This document shows, piece by piece, positions 34,369-42,930 of a stretch of 64,000 bases of DNA. How positions within the stretch are numbered: position 1 is the stretch's first letter; every line of letters starts with the position of its first letter. Under the pieces are notes generated by a model. That model did no database searches. It worked only from the letters and a program-made list of their open reading frames with translations, and had not been told where the DNA came from. Source of the stretch: Bacillus sp. ISL-34 (GTDB lineage Bacteria > Bacillota > Bacilli > Bacillales > DSM-1321); the NCBI RefSeq assembly GCF_018613325.1, contig NZ_JAGGQJ010000031.1, positions 1 to 64,000 of the forward strand, written 5' to 3'. The position numbers were made by a program, and so were the translations under genes.

Positions 34369-35457
34369 TCAATCTGTGATGATTGACGCGATCCGGACAT
34401 ATGGGATGGTGGTAAGTTCCATTGCTTTAGTCCTGCCAGTCACTTCAAAACGGACAGTATGTGAACCGGGACGGAGCCCATTTGTGATAAATAAATACCT
34501 TTCACGGGCAAATGGCCACCATGTATTTAAAGTCGTGATTTCATTTCCGTCGATCCATACATTCACTTCCCCGCCATCAGGACTTCTAAGCAATTTCACA
34601 CCAAGCATACTTCCTTTGAAGGTATATTCAATCACACTGCCCTTTTCACTGCTAGTGAAATAGCCACCTCTCGGACGGAAACCGCTCATTTTTCCATAGT
34701 GGTCAATTTCCGATAATTCAAATCCAGAACGGGCATGCAAGTTAGATGGAAGACCTGCTACAGCCTTTTCCCGTTTGATGTTATCCAGGAACCGTTCATA
34801 AATTGCATCAGCATATAATTTATAACCCAAGCCATTTGGATGAATCAAATCTCTGGTCAGCTGTTTTTCCGTATATCCTGAATCTTTGAATATAGGTCGC
34901 ATATCCACATTGGTTGCACCGTAATGTTTGGATAAAAGTCCGATGGCTGACGCAAATTCCTCATATTTCAAGGAACTCTCTGTTATTGTGAATAATTCAG
35001 CATTAGGGTGGAGACGTTTGGCCTTTCTCATTAACGCTTCATATGTCATGGTAAAATCATCGACATTCATATATTTGCGATCATTCTCACCAAAAACGAA
35101 GAAAATCAGATCTTTATGATCATGCTCCCTTCTATGGGAAAGCTTGAATAGACCTTCAAAAGCAGTGGCTCCGCTTTGGACCACGTAGTCACCGTGTAAA
35201 GCAATATCATTGGCTTCATTCATCTTATTTTCTAACTGTTTGAACCATGTTAGATTAGGCTTTTCAGCTCCCGACCCTCTTCCGATACTGTCACCAATGA
35301 TGAGATACTGAATGGGCTGGCCTGATTGGAATTTTTGGTAAACATTTATCGAATCATCTGATCCATATGTTTTAGGAACTTTTTGAAGGATATAGCTGAT
35401 TAGAAGGATCGTGGCGATTGCAGCGAAAGGGATGAAGGATTTTGTGTTCGTTTTCAA
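34369..35457 (-). CDS. Membrane-anchored SGNH hydrolase with C-terminal beta domain
   Basis: A 362-residue protein. The N-terminal span (SFIPFAAIATILLISYIL) anchors it outside the membrane. The SGNH catalytic blocks are YLIIGDSIGRGSG (Ser near residue 57), the Gly in VVQSGATAF, FFVFGENDRKY with Asn and DLIHPNGLGYK with Asp and His. After the hydrolase (ending near residue 235) comes a beta-rich domain (GSVIEYTFKGSMLGVKLL, NVWIDGNEI, GSHTVRFEVTG) like the accessory carbohydrate-binding parts of surface esterases. Likely substrate: an acetyl ester on a wall or extracellular polysaccharide. Confidence 0.85.
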   Translation of the reverse strand: MKTNTKSFIPFAAIATILLISYILQKVPKTYGSDDSINVYQKFQSGQPIQYLIIGDSIGRGSGAEKPNLTWFKQLENKMNEANDIALHGDYVVQSGATAFEGLFKLSHRREHDHKDLIFFVFGENDRKYMNVDDFTMTYEALMRKAKRLHPNAELFTITESSLKYEEFASAIGLLSKHYGATNVDMRPIFKDSGYTEKQLTRDLIHPNGLGYKLYADAIYERFLDNIKREKAVAGLPSNLHARSGFELSEIDHYGKMSGFRPRGGYFTSSEKGSVIEYTFKGSMLGVKLLRSPDGGEVNVWIDGNEITTLNTWWPFARERYLFITNGLRPGSHTVRFEVTGRTKAMELTTIPYVRIASIITD

Positions 35458-35760
35458 TTATGTTCCCCCGTATTGCCTTTTATGTATCCATGTAGGTATG
35501 AGATAGCTTAAAGAGGCTAAGAATTGTTTTTCCTTATTATATCCCAATTTTAAAGTAACACAATAAATATGAAACGTTTTTTGACATTTTTCATGTTTAC
35601 TCGCGGTATTTCAGCCATTGAATGATTAACGGTGAAGATGGTGTTGCTTGAAGTTTTTTCTTAAATCCAGAAAAATAGGCAAATGCACAGACCAAGGCGG
35701 GCGTATTGACATATGGTAAGGTGTAAAGAGAAATCAGAATTCTAAAAGGAGTGAAACTTA
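35458..35760. other. Intergenic stretch with sigma-K promoter
   Basis: This 303-base gap between divergent genes contains the sigma-K-like promoter at 35691-35718 and the ribosome site AAAAGGAGTG at about 35744. The upstream 230 bases hold nothing I can name. Confidence 0.5.
35691..35718 (+). promoter_or_regulatory. Sigma-K-type promoter upstream of the YjcZ-like gene
   Basis: AC (35691-35692), exactly 17 bases, then CATATGGTA (35710-35718), fitting the consensus AC-N17-CATANNNTA for late mother-cell transcription. It is about 43 bases before the ATG. Confidence 0.55.
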
Positions 35761-35925
35761 ATGTACGGATATGGTGGAAATGTTGCAGGACCAGGATACG
35801 GTTATGGTGGCGGTGGATACGGCGGTGGATACGGCGGCGGTAGCTGCGGATTTGGATCAGGCTTCGCATTAATCGTTGTCTTGTTCATTCTATTGATTAT
35901 CATCGGCGCTTCATTCTGCTGCTAA
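35761..35925 (+). CDS. YjcZ-family small sporulation protein, 54 residues
   Basis: A 54-residue protein in two parts: a Gly/Tyr-rich N-terminal half of repeats ([16 protein letters not shown]) and a hydrophobic C-terminal span ([20 protein letters not shown]) ending in two cysteines. This is the YjcZ-type pattern of small spore-associated proteins. The ribosome site AAAAGGAGTG and a sigma-K-like promoter precede it; a terminator follows. A role in the spore coat or its outer layers is inferred from the family and promoter. Confidence 0.85.
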   Translation: MYGYGGNVAGPGYGYGGGGYGGGYGGGSCGFGSGFALIVVLFILLIIIGASFCC

Positions 35926-35941
35926 TGCAATAACCCAAAAG

Positions 35942-35966
35942 ACCAGCTGTCAAAGCTGGTTTTTTC
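35942..35966 (+). terminator. Terminator of the YjcZ-like gene
   Basis: Perfect seven-base stem ACCAGCT / AGCTGGT around GTCAA, followed by TTTTTC. Confidence 0.8.
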
Positions 35967-36219
35967 TTTATGTAAGGAATTGGGTGGTTTGTGGGTGGAC
36001 CTTTATAGACTCCATGGTTTTTGACTGAAAAGGCAGGTTAAATCCAAGTTGGACAGGCGAAAAGTTTACCACTCCTTTTTCCAATCCTGATAGCGTCATG
36101 CCAATCTGCAAAGGGAATAAGTTGTGCGAATGACATGCCATAAGGGTTCTGGGTTTTTCTTTGTAGACCATTTCTGCTAAAATAACGACAGAATGTAATT
36201 AATTTAGGGGGATAAAGAT

Positions 36220-37194
36220 ATGAAACCTTCCCGTTTACAAGCAGGGGATGAAATTCGCGTAATCGCTCCTTCAAGAAGCTTGGCGATTGTCAAAGGGGAA
36301 CAACGCAGATTGGCAGAAGAAAGGTTGACTGAGCTTGGTTTTAAAGTGACATATGGTGAAACGGCTTTGTTCCATGATGACTTTTTCTCGAATTCGATCG
36401 AAGACCGGGTTGAGGATTTGCATGAGGCGTTCAGGGATCCGAATGTGAAGGGGATTTTTACAGCCATCGGGGGGTATAACGCTAACCAATTGTTACGGTA
36501 TATCGACTATGATTTGATTAAGGAAAATCCAAAAGTGTTGATGGGTTATAGTGATATAACCGCAATTTTATTGGCCATTTATAATAAAACAGGTTTAACT
36601 ACATATTCAGGTCCTCATTTCTCGACGTTCGGGATGAAGGCTGGTCTGGATTATACGATGGAATATTTTAAAAAGGCTGTAATTGAAAGTGAAGGCTTTT
36701 ATCTTGATCCAAGTGAAACGTGGAGTGATGATTCCTGGCATTTAGAACAGGATGACCGAACTTTCCACCCGAATGGTGGATATATGGTCATTCAGGAAGG
36801 TGAAGCTGCTGGGACAATCATTGGAGGTAATCTTTGTACACTCAATCTATTACAAGGGACAGAGTTCATGCCATCTTTAAAGGACAGTATCCTTTTCATA
36901 GAAGATGACGAAGAAAGCCATCCATTCAGTTTTGACCGGGATTTACAATCCTTGCTCCATCAGCCAGGTGCAAATGGGATTAAAGGAATCGTCATCGGCC
37001 GTTTCCAAAAAGATTCAGGAATGACTGAATATGCCTTGCAGGAAATCATCACTTCCAAAAAGGAGATATATGGCATACCCGTAATCGCTAATGCCAACTT
37101 CGGTCATGTACATCCATTTGTAACGGTGCCGGTTGGTTCAAAAGCAGTAATGAAGGTGAAGAATGGAAAAGCGACGATCCAAATCCTTTCATGA
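36220..37194 (+). CDS. LD-carboxypeptidase / MccF-like serine peptidase (S66)
   Basis: A 324-residue S66 peptidase. The nucleophile Ser is in VLMGYSDITAIL (near residue 112), the general Glu in LFIEDDEESHPFSFDRDLQSL and the His near the C-terminus in NFGHVHPFVTVPVGS. S66 enzymes trim the terminal D-Ala from muropeptide tetrapeptides during wall recycling; the MccF branch instead cleaves acyl-adenylate toxins such as microcin C. The EDDEESHPF loop resembles the MccF side, so either role is possible. No signal peptide, so it acts in the cytoplasm. Confidence 0.86.
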   Translation: MKPSRLQAGDEIRVIAPSRSLAIVKGEQRRLAEERLTELGFKVTYGETALFHDDFFSNSIEDRVEDLHEAFRDPNVKGIFTAIGGYNANQLLRYIDYDLIKENPKVLMGYSDITAILLAIYNKTGLTTYSGPHFSTFGMKAGLDYTMEYFKKAVIESEGFYLDPSETWSDDSWHLEQDDRTFHPNGGYMVIQEGEAAGTIIGGNLCTLNLLQGTEFMPSLKDSILFIEDDEESHPFSFDRDLQSLLHQPGANGIKGIVIGRFQKDSGMTEYALQEIITSKKEIYGIPVIANANFGHVHPFVTVPVGSKAVMKVKNGKATIQILS

Positions 37195-37204
37195 TACAGT
37201 TTAA

Positions 37205-37235
37205 AGATGCCGTTCAAAAAAGTGGACGGTGTCTT
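37205..37235 (+). terminator. Weak stem-loop after the S66 peptidase gene
   Basis: AAGATGCCGT and ACGGTGTCTT pair with two G-U pairs; the following TAATCTGTTTT is only moderately T-rich. Confidence 0.4.
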
Positions 37236-37417
37236 AATCTGTTTTGGATGTGGATGAATATATTTTGCATTATGGTGTATTTTAGGAGTCTTTCCTCTTG
37301 TCAGCCCTGAAAATACTCCTATTTTACAAGCATTATTAGGGAATATGAGTCTAATAGTTCAAATTCTATATTTTTCTGATATAATACTAAGAGATTTAAA
37401 ATAGAAAAGGTGATTAT

Positions 37418-37747
37418 GTGTTATTAACAATTCCAGCATCCATTCGTTTAGAAGGGGCTTTGGCCGAGTATAATAAAAAAGGCCGTGTGAGCCATACATG
37501 TTTCGTATGTAACGAAGACACTTCTAATGGGGATGCAAGTAGCTTGAACTACTATAAGTTAGGAACTAAAAAAGTTTGTCATTCCTGCATGAAAAATGTT
37601 TTGCGTCATCCGTCTTTAAAAGAGTATGAATATGTACATACCTCAGTTATCGATAAAACTGCTTTTTATAAAAATGTGCTGGCTGTTTTAAAGGATGAAA
37701 GTTTTTTGGAGTCAATTCGTGAAGAAAAACTAAATAGCGCATTGTAA
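37418..37747 (+). CDS. Conserved hypothetical protein with CxxC pairs, 109 residues
   Basis: I do not recognise this family. Two cysteine pairs, HTCFVCNED (about residues 27-31) and KVCHSCMKN (about 52-55), 21 residues apart, suggest a zinc ribbon-type site. The N-terminal 25 residues and the C-terminal 45 are helical and charged. The start is GTG 37418 after AAAGGTG. It stands alone with its own terminator, so it may be a small regulatory or adaptor protein. Confidence 0.65.
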   Translation: MLLTIPASIRLEGALAEYNKKGRVSHTCFVCNEDTSNGDASSLNYYKLGTKKVCHSCMKNVLRHPSLKEYEYVHTSVIDKTAFYKNVLAVLKDESFLESIREEKLNSAL

Positions 37748-37748
37748 G

Positions 37749-37783
37749 AAAAAAGTGTATCTCTTGCGGATACACTTTTTTTG
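37749..37783 (+). terminator. Terminator of the CxxC protein gene
   Basis: AAAAAGTGTATC and GATACACTTTTT form a 12-base stem with a nine-base loop, followed by further T. Confidence 0.8.
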
Positions 37784-37876
37784 TCGCCATTTTTTTGACG
37801 AGCCCCGATGAATCCAAGAAATTTTTCCTTTTACATGCATAGGCCAATTTCCTTAGCAAGATTGCCTTCATCTGGA

Positions 37877-37884
37877 CATACACT
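37877..37884 (+). promoter_or_regulatory. Possible sigma-E -10 element upstream of yodT
   Basis: CATACACT fits the -10 consensus CATACANT of early mother-cell promoters and lies 46 bases before the yodT start. The -35 region is a poor match. The yodT operon of B. subtilis belongs to the sigma-E regulon, as far as I recall. Confidence 0.3.
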
Positions 37885-37929
37885 TTATTATATTGCATTT
37901 GTTTTTAAAGAGAAGGAGTGTGTGGGCTT

Positions 37930-39294
37930 ATGGAGCAGTCTTCATTGATCAAACCGGTCCTGGGAGGAGCCTACCCGACTATCAGTCATGGTCAGGGAGT
38001 TTTTTTGTACGATAAAGATGGAAAGGATTACCTTGATGCTTCTTCCGGTGCTGTTACAGCCAATATTGGCCATGGAGTCCAGGAAATCATTGAGGCAATG
38101 GTAAAACAGGCTAAACAGGTTTCATTCGTGTATCGTTCCCAATTTACGAGCGATGCTGCAGAGAAACTTGCCGGAAAAATTGCCGAATTGACCAAAGGGG
38201 AACTGACATACAGCTTTTTTGTAAACAGCGGCTCCGAAGCGACTGAAACGGCATTGAAAATTGCCATTCAGCATTGGCAGGAAAAAGGGAAGCCAAAGAA
38301 ACAGAAAATCATATCGAGATGGATGAGCTACCATGGCATCACGATGGGAGCTCTTTCAATGTCCGGACATCCGATTCGCCGGGAACGATTTACTCCTTTG
38401 CTTGAATCATATCCTTCTGTATCTCCTCCATATTGTTACCGATGTCCACTTCAACTTGATTCACATACGTGCGGAATGGCCTGTGCTTCGGAATTGGAAG
38501 CATCAATCCGGCGTATTGGCAGTGAAAATATAGCTGCATTCATTGCTGAGCCTGTTATCGGCGCAGCCGGAGGGGCCATCGTTCCTCCTGATGGTTATTT
38601 TCGAAAACTCAAGGAAATCTGCGAAGAGAATGATATTTTATTCATTGCGGATGAAGTAATGACCGGATTTGGACGTACCGGCAAGATGCTTGCTTGTGAA
38701 TATTGGGATGTGGAACCTGATATCGTAACATTTGGTAAAGGGATGAGTGGGGGGTATACCCCGATAGCTGCCGCAGTAATGACCAAAAACGTGATGGAGC
38801 CCATAATGAAAGGCTCGAAGTCAATTATAGGAGGCCATACGCTTAGTGCTAATCCGTTATCGTGTGCGGTTTCTTTGGCCGTTTTAGAATATGTCGAAAG
38901 GAATGAACTTGTCGAAAAATCAGCCGACAGAGGGAATTACCTGATTAGGGGCCTGAAAAAGTTGGCTGGGAAGTATTCCTTTATCGGTGATATCCGCGGG
39001 AGAGGTTTATTGATTGGCATCGAATTCGTCCAGGATAAAGTGACCAAGGCGCCATTTCCGAAGGAGGCAGACGTGACCAATGAAATCATTGAATTGGGAA
39101 TGAGGAATGGAATACTTCTCTATCCCGCAGCCGCAGGCCTTGACGGTGTAACCGGGGCAGCCATCATCATCTCCCCGCCGTTAACGATATCGGAAGAGGA
39201 GTGTGCTGAATTGTTAATGAGGGTCGATATAACTTTTAGGCAATTTAATGAATCGATAGGTAAACGTTCCTCACAACAAGGAAGTGAGTCATAG
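37930..39294 (+). CDS. yodT: Class III aminotransferase of the kam locus
   Basis: A 454-residue class III PLP aminotransferase. The PLP lysine is in VTFGKGMSGGYTPI (near residue 270); the Asp that holds the ring nitrogen is in FIADEVMTGFGRTG. A cysteine-rich insert (PPYCYRCPLQLDSHTCGMAC, about residues 161-180) is unusual in the family and might bind metal. By context it may remove the 3-amino group of (acetyl-)beta-lysine. Start ATG 37930, 12 bases after GAAGGAG; GTG codons in between are too close to it. First gene of the yodTSRQP series, with the next start overlapping its stop. Confidence 0.88.
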   Translation: MEQSSLIKPVLGGAYPTISHGQGVFLYDKDGKDYLDASSGAVTANIGHGVQEIIEAMVKQAKQVSFVYRSQFTSDAAEKLAGKIAELTKGELTYSFFVNSGSEATETALKIAIQHWQEKGKPKKQKIISRWMSYHGITMGALSMSGHPIRRERFTPLLESYPSVSPPYCYRCPLQLDSHTCGMACASELEASIRRIGSENIAAFIAEPVIGAAGGAIVPPDGYFRKLKEICEENDILFIADEVMTGFGRTGKMLACEYWDVEPDIVTFGKGMSGGYTPIAAAVMTKNVMEPIMKGSKSIIGGHTLSANPLSCAVSLAVLEYVERNELVEKSADRGNYLIRGLKKLAGKYSFIGDIRGRGLLIGIEFVQDKVTKAPFPKEADVTNEIIELGMRNGILLYPAAAGLDGVTGAAIIISPPLTISEEECAELLMRVDITFRQFNESIGKRSSQQGSES

Positions 39295-40007
39295 TGGTGG
39301 AAAATACATTCCAGAAGATTTGTCGTTTGGAGGATGTCCGCCATCACTTTAAAGATAATCAGTCCATCCTGTTTGGGGGATTCGGCGGCATAGGGACGCC
39401 ACCGGGATTGATCAATCTGATTTTGGAATCAGGCATTAAGGATTTAACCTTGATTGGGAACGATACAGGTTTCCCCGATATCGGAATCGGAAAACTGGTC
39501 ACCCAACGCCGTGCGAAAAAAATCATCGTTTCCCATATCGGTTCCAATCCAAATGCAGGACTATTAATGAACAATGGAGAACTCGAAGTGGAGTTTTCTC
39601 CGCAAGGAACGCTTGTCGAACGCATCCGGGCCGGAGGGATGGGACTAGGCGGGATATTGACCGATATTGGAATTGAGGCCGATATCGTCCGGGACGGCAA
39701 GCAAACCGTAAAGGTAGGTAAGAAAAATTATCTGGTGGAACCGGCATTAACTGCAGATATCGCCATTGTTTACGCAGAAATGGCAGATCCTTATGGAAAT
39801 CTTATATTTGATAAAAGCGCCAGGAACACGAATCCAATCGTTGCTGCGGCTGGACAAATCACTATAGTCGAAGCCATGCAAATCGTTCCGCTTGGCTCTT
39901 TGGATCCAGAGGACATCATTGTTCCGGGTGCCTTTGTGGATTATATCATTCCATCAAAAGGAGTCGATTGGAAATGGGTTTGGGAACAGAAGATAGAAAC
40001 AGAATAG
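39294..40007 (+). CDS. yodS: 3-oxoacid CoA-transferase family, alpha subunit
   Basis: A 237-residue subunit of a family I CoA-transferase (ScoA/AtoD type). LFGGFGGIGTPPGLINLIL and the FSPQGTLVERIRAGGMGLGG loop are characteristic. The start is GTG 39294 (or the next codon, GTG 39297) after AGGAAGTGAG; the first base is shared with the yodT stop. With YodR it should move CoA onto a short-chain acid; ScoAB-type relatives use 3-keto acids, which fits the product expected from YodT. Confidence 0.9.
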   Translation: MVENTFQKICRLEDVRHHFKDNQSILFGGFGGIGTPPGLINLILESGIKDLTLIGNDTGFPDIGIGKLVTQRRAKKIIVSHIGSNPNAGLLMNNGELEVEFSPQGTLVERIRAGGMGLGGILTDIGIEADIVRDGKQTVKVGKKNYLVEPALTADIAIVYAEMADPYGNLIFDKSARNTNPIVAAAGQITIVEAMQIVPLGSLDPEDIIVPGAFVDYIIPSKGVDWKWVWEQKIETE

Positions 40008-40639
40008 CGAAACGGGCAGCAGCAGAAATAAGCGATGGGATGCTGGTCAATTTGGGAATTGGCATTCCATCACTTGTACCGAATCATCTTTTGAATGACC
40101 ATAAAGTTATGTTTCATGCGGAAAATGGACTTGTGGGAATTGGCAGTACTCCTGAAACGGGGAAGGAAGATGCGCATCTTTGCAATGCAGGTGGTCTGCC
40201 GATCACCATTAGAGCAGGGGCTTCCTACTGCGATAGTACTGTTGCGTTTGGGATGATACGGCGTGGCAGGGTGGATATCACGATTCTAGGAGCCCTTCAA
40301 GTAAGTCAAGCGGGGGATCTCGCTAATTGGATTGTCCCGGGAAAGAGGGTGCCAGGCATGGGCGGTGCCATGGAACTGGCTGCAAAGGCCAAAAAGGTCA
40401 TTGTCTTGATGGAACATAACGATAAAGCGGGCATGTCTAAATTAGTCAAAAAGTGTACGTTGCCGTTAACTGCCAAGAAATGCGTACATATGATCATCAC
40501 CGAACTAGGCGTGTTTTCCGTAACTTCGGAGGGCCTCCTTTTAACTGATGTATTTGATACGTCCAGCGTTCAGGAAATCAGGAATCAGACCGAAGCCTCG
40601 TTTACCGTCTCTGAAAACATCCATATTTTAAAAGAATGA
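39974..40639 (+). CDS. yodR: 3-oxoacid CoA-transferase family, beta subunit
   Basis: A 221-residue partner subunit (ScoB/AtoA type). The catalytic Glu is in MFHAENGLVGIG (near residue 50), which forms the glutamyl-CoA intermediate. GIGIPSLVP near the N-terminus and GMGGAMELA in the middle are family marks. Start at ATG 39974, ten bases after AAAGGAG; it overlaps the end of yodS by 34 bases, so the two subunits are tightly coupled. Confidence 0.9.
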   Translation: MGLGTEDRNRIAKRAAAEISDGMLVNLGIGIPSLVPNHLLNDHKVMFHAENGLVGIGSTPETGKEDAHLCNAGGLPITIRAGASYCDSTVAFGMIRRGRVDITILGALQVSQAGDLANWIVPGKRVPGMGGAMELAAKAKKVIVLMEHNDKAGMSKLVKKCTLPLTAKKCVHMIITELGVFSVTSEGLLLTDVFDTSSVQEIRNQTEASFTVSENIHILKE

Positions 40640-40654
40640 GAGAGGAGAATGGAT

Positions 40655-41920
40655 ATGTATGAGGAAAAAATAAGAACATGGTTGAATGAACATCGGATGA
40701 ATGGGGTTCAGCTTTTGCAAAAACTGGTTCAGGAACCGAGCAAAAGGGGGCAAGAAGGAAGTGCACAAGCCATAGTGGTCGAGAAGTGCAGACAACTTGG
40801 TCTAGAAATAGATCTATGGGAGATCGGGGATGAACAATTAAGAAAACATCCCCATTTTTATTGCGACCGCAGGGATTTTAAAGGAAATCCGAACCTTGTG
40901 GCTATTAAAAGAGGAACGGGCCAGGGGAAATCCCTTATTTTAAACGGACATATTGATGTAGTTCCTGAAGGAGATCTTGCAGCATGGCACGATGAACCCT
41001 ATAGCGGCAAGTTAATGGACGGGAAAGTTTTCGGGCGGGGAACGACGGATATGAAAGGCGGCAATGTATCTTTATTGCTGGCCATTGAAGCGATCGTCGA
41101 ATCCGGAATCCAATTGAAGGGGGATGTGATATTCCAGAGTGTGATTGAAGAAGAAAGCGGTGGTGCCGGCACACTTGCGGCAGTCATACGGGGGTACAAA
41201 GCTGATGGTGCAATCATTCCGGAGCCTACAAATATGAAACTATTCCCTTTACAGCAAGGTTCGATGTGGTTTCGGCTGAAAATAAAAGGCAAGTCTGCAC
41301 ATGGAGGCACGAGGTATGAAGGAGTCAGTGCAATAGATAAAGCGGTTGTTGTAATGAAAGAAATCAAGATGCTCGAACAAGAACGGAATGAGTCACTCCG
41401 TCACTCACTCTATAAAAATGTCCCTATTCCCATTCCAATCAACATAGGTAGCATTCAAAGCGGGAATTGGCCTTCCTCCGTGCCGGATACAGCCGTTCTG
41501 GAAGGCAGATTCGGCATCGCACCGACAGAAACCATGGAGGAGGCACAAAAATCGCTGATGGAGCGAATAGATGCTTTAAACGAGAGTGATGCATGGTTCA
41601 AAGAAAAACCTATTGAATTAGAATGGTTTGGGGCCAGATGGCTGCCTGGCAATCTCGAAATAGCTCATCCGCTTATGAAGACAATTGGCACATATTATGA
41701 AAAAGTGGTAGGGGAAGTACCGCTTGTCGAAGCGTCCCCTTGGGCGACGGATGGAGGGTATCTATCATCGGTTGGCAATACCCCCGTAGTTGTGTTTGGA
41801 CCAGGGGAAACGAAGATGGCCCATGATTCGAATGAATATATAGAGGTGGATAAAATGATGGAGGCTGCGGAAATCATCGCATTGACCATGTTAGAATGGT
41901 GTGGGGTGGACCAGCAATAG
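40655..41920 (+). CDS. yodQ: M20-family deacylase/peptidase of the kam locus
   Basis: A 421-residue M20 metallohydrolase (ArgE/DapE/ACY1 type). Zinc ligands are visible: His and Asp in NGHIDVVPEG, Asp in RGTTDMKGG, the general base and ligand Glu pair in IEEESGGAG, and a late His in MAHDSNEY. KGKSAHGGTRYEG marks the dimer domain. Members remove acyl groups from amino acids, so it is a candidate for removing the acetyl group put on by YodP once the chain has been shortened. Start ATG 40655, seven bases after AGAGGAG; an ATG six bases earlier is too close. Confidence 0.88.
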   Translation: MYEEKIRTWLNEHRMNGVQLLQKLVQEPSKRGQEGSAQAIVVEKCRQLGLEIDLWEIGDEQLRKHPHFYCDRRDFKGNPNLVAIKRGTGQGKSLILNGHIDVVPEGDLAAWHDEPYSGKLMDGKVFGRGTTDMKGGNVSLLLAIEAIVESGIQLKGDVIFQSVIEEESGGAGTLAAVIRGYKADGAIIPEPTNMKLFPLQQGSMWFRLKIKGKSAHGGTRYEGVSAIDKAVVVMKEIKMLEQERNESLRHSLYKNVPIPIPINIGSIQSGNWPSSVPDTAVLEGRFGIAPTETMEEAQKSLMERIDALNESDAWFKEKPIELEWFGARWLPGNLEIAHPLMKTIGTYYEKVVGEVPLVEASPWATDGGYLSSVGNTPVVVFGPGETKMAHDSNEYIEVDKMMEAAEIIALTMLEWCGVDQQ

Positions 41921-41930
41921 TCAATTTCCC

Positions 41931-41962
41931 TGAGGTCTGATTCCAGGAAGGGTCAGGCCTTT
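41931..41962 (+). terminator. Intra-operon stem-loop between yodQ and yodP
   Basis: AGGTCTGA and TCAGGCCT pair (one G-U) around a 14-base loop, with a weak T-rich stretch after it. It may attenuate rather than stop transcription into yodP. Confidence 0.4.
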
Positions 41963-41999
41963 CGCAACAATTTTTGAAGGTGTGAAAGGAGCGGGACAA

Positions 42000-42848
42000 A
42001 TGGAGGCCCGAATCATTGAAAAAAGAATTCAAAAGCCAAGGTGCACCATACATATTACGATAGACCATTTTAATAAGCGAATCAGGGTTGATGATTATCT
42101 AGGTCATTTTCAAGAATGCGTAGAGGAATCTTTGAAGGTGGCTAAAGGCATATCAGCAGAAAAAATCATCTTCAAGTCACGCAAGGAAAACGTTCTGGCA
42201 TTGCTTGCTCAGGGCTTTCTATATGAAGGAAGCATCGATAAATTCTTTTTGGGAAGCGATTGTTTCTTCCTTGTTAAATATAACCGGAATGAAAGGCGCA
42301 ACAGTGCAGAATGGGAAAAGGAAGATCAAATCCTTACAGATGTTCAGAATCTGCCGATAAAATCCGGATTAGATAATCCGCCGTCAGCCTATCAAGGCCG
42401 TAAAGCGGAAGTTACCGATGCACTTCAGCTGGCCCAATTGTATGGGGATGTTTTCCAAGTGTATCCCACACCGATGAATGATCCGATATATGTGAAAAAG
42501 TGCATGGAAATGGGAACGGTTTTTTATATTTATGTCCATGAAGACAGGATTGTCAGTGCTGCTTCAGCAGAAATTGATTCCTTTTACCATAATGCAGAAA
42601 TAACTGATTGTGCGACATTGCCGGAACATCGGCAGTACGGCTTGATGAAACACTTGATTTCCGCGCTTGAAGACTATCTTATTTCACATGGCATTTATTG
42701 TATTTATTCGATTGCCCGGTCGCTCTCATTCGGCATGAATGCTGCATTGCATCAGCATGGATACTCGTATCGCGGACGTTTGGCCAATAATTGTTACATC
42801 TTCGATAAACTTGAAGACATGAACCTTTGGGTGAAAAATTATACTTGA
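42000..42848 (+). CDS. ablB: Beta-lysine N6-acetyltransferase
   Basis: A 282-residue GNAT protein, the YodP/AblB type. The acetyltransferase domain is in the C-terminal half: DALQLAQLYGDVFQVYPTP, then IVSAASAEID and the acetyl-CoA loop in TLPEHRQYGLMKHLISALE (about residues 203-221). In methanogens and in B. subtilis the AblA/AblB pair makes N6-acetyl-beta-lysine, an osmolyte in archaea. Here KamA supplies beta-lysine from the same locus. Start ATG 42000, eight bases after AAAGGAG. B. subtilis name yodP. Confidence 0.88.
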   Translation: MEARIIEKRIQKPRCTIHITIDHFNKRIRVDDYLGHFQECVEESLKVAKGISAEKIIFKSRKENVLALLAQGFLYEGSIDKFFLGSDCFFLVKYNRNERRNSAEWEKEDQILTDVQNLPIKSGLDNPPSAYQGRKAEVTDALQLAQLYGDVFQVYPTPMNDPIYVKKCMEMGTVFYIYVHEDRIVSAASAEIDSFYHNAEITDCATLPEHRQYGLMKHLISALEDYLISHGIYCIYSIARSLSFGMNAALHQHGYSYRGRLANNCYIFDKLEDMNLWVKNYT

Positions 42849-42930
42849 ATGCTCAATTTTAGGCTGTACATGACAAGTTTTTGGCATTTCCTCATATACA
42901 TCTAGCAAGAGGGTCTTGAGGAGGGATATC

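Noticed and set aside
40999-41367. Minus-strand frame inside yodQ
   Set aside because: Antisense to a gene with clear M20 zinc ligands; no start signal.
42849-42930. Sigma-54 promoter in front of kamR
   Set aside because: TTGGCATTTCC is present but the GC at the -12 position is missing at the required distance.
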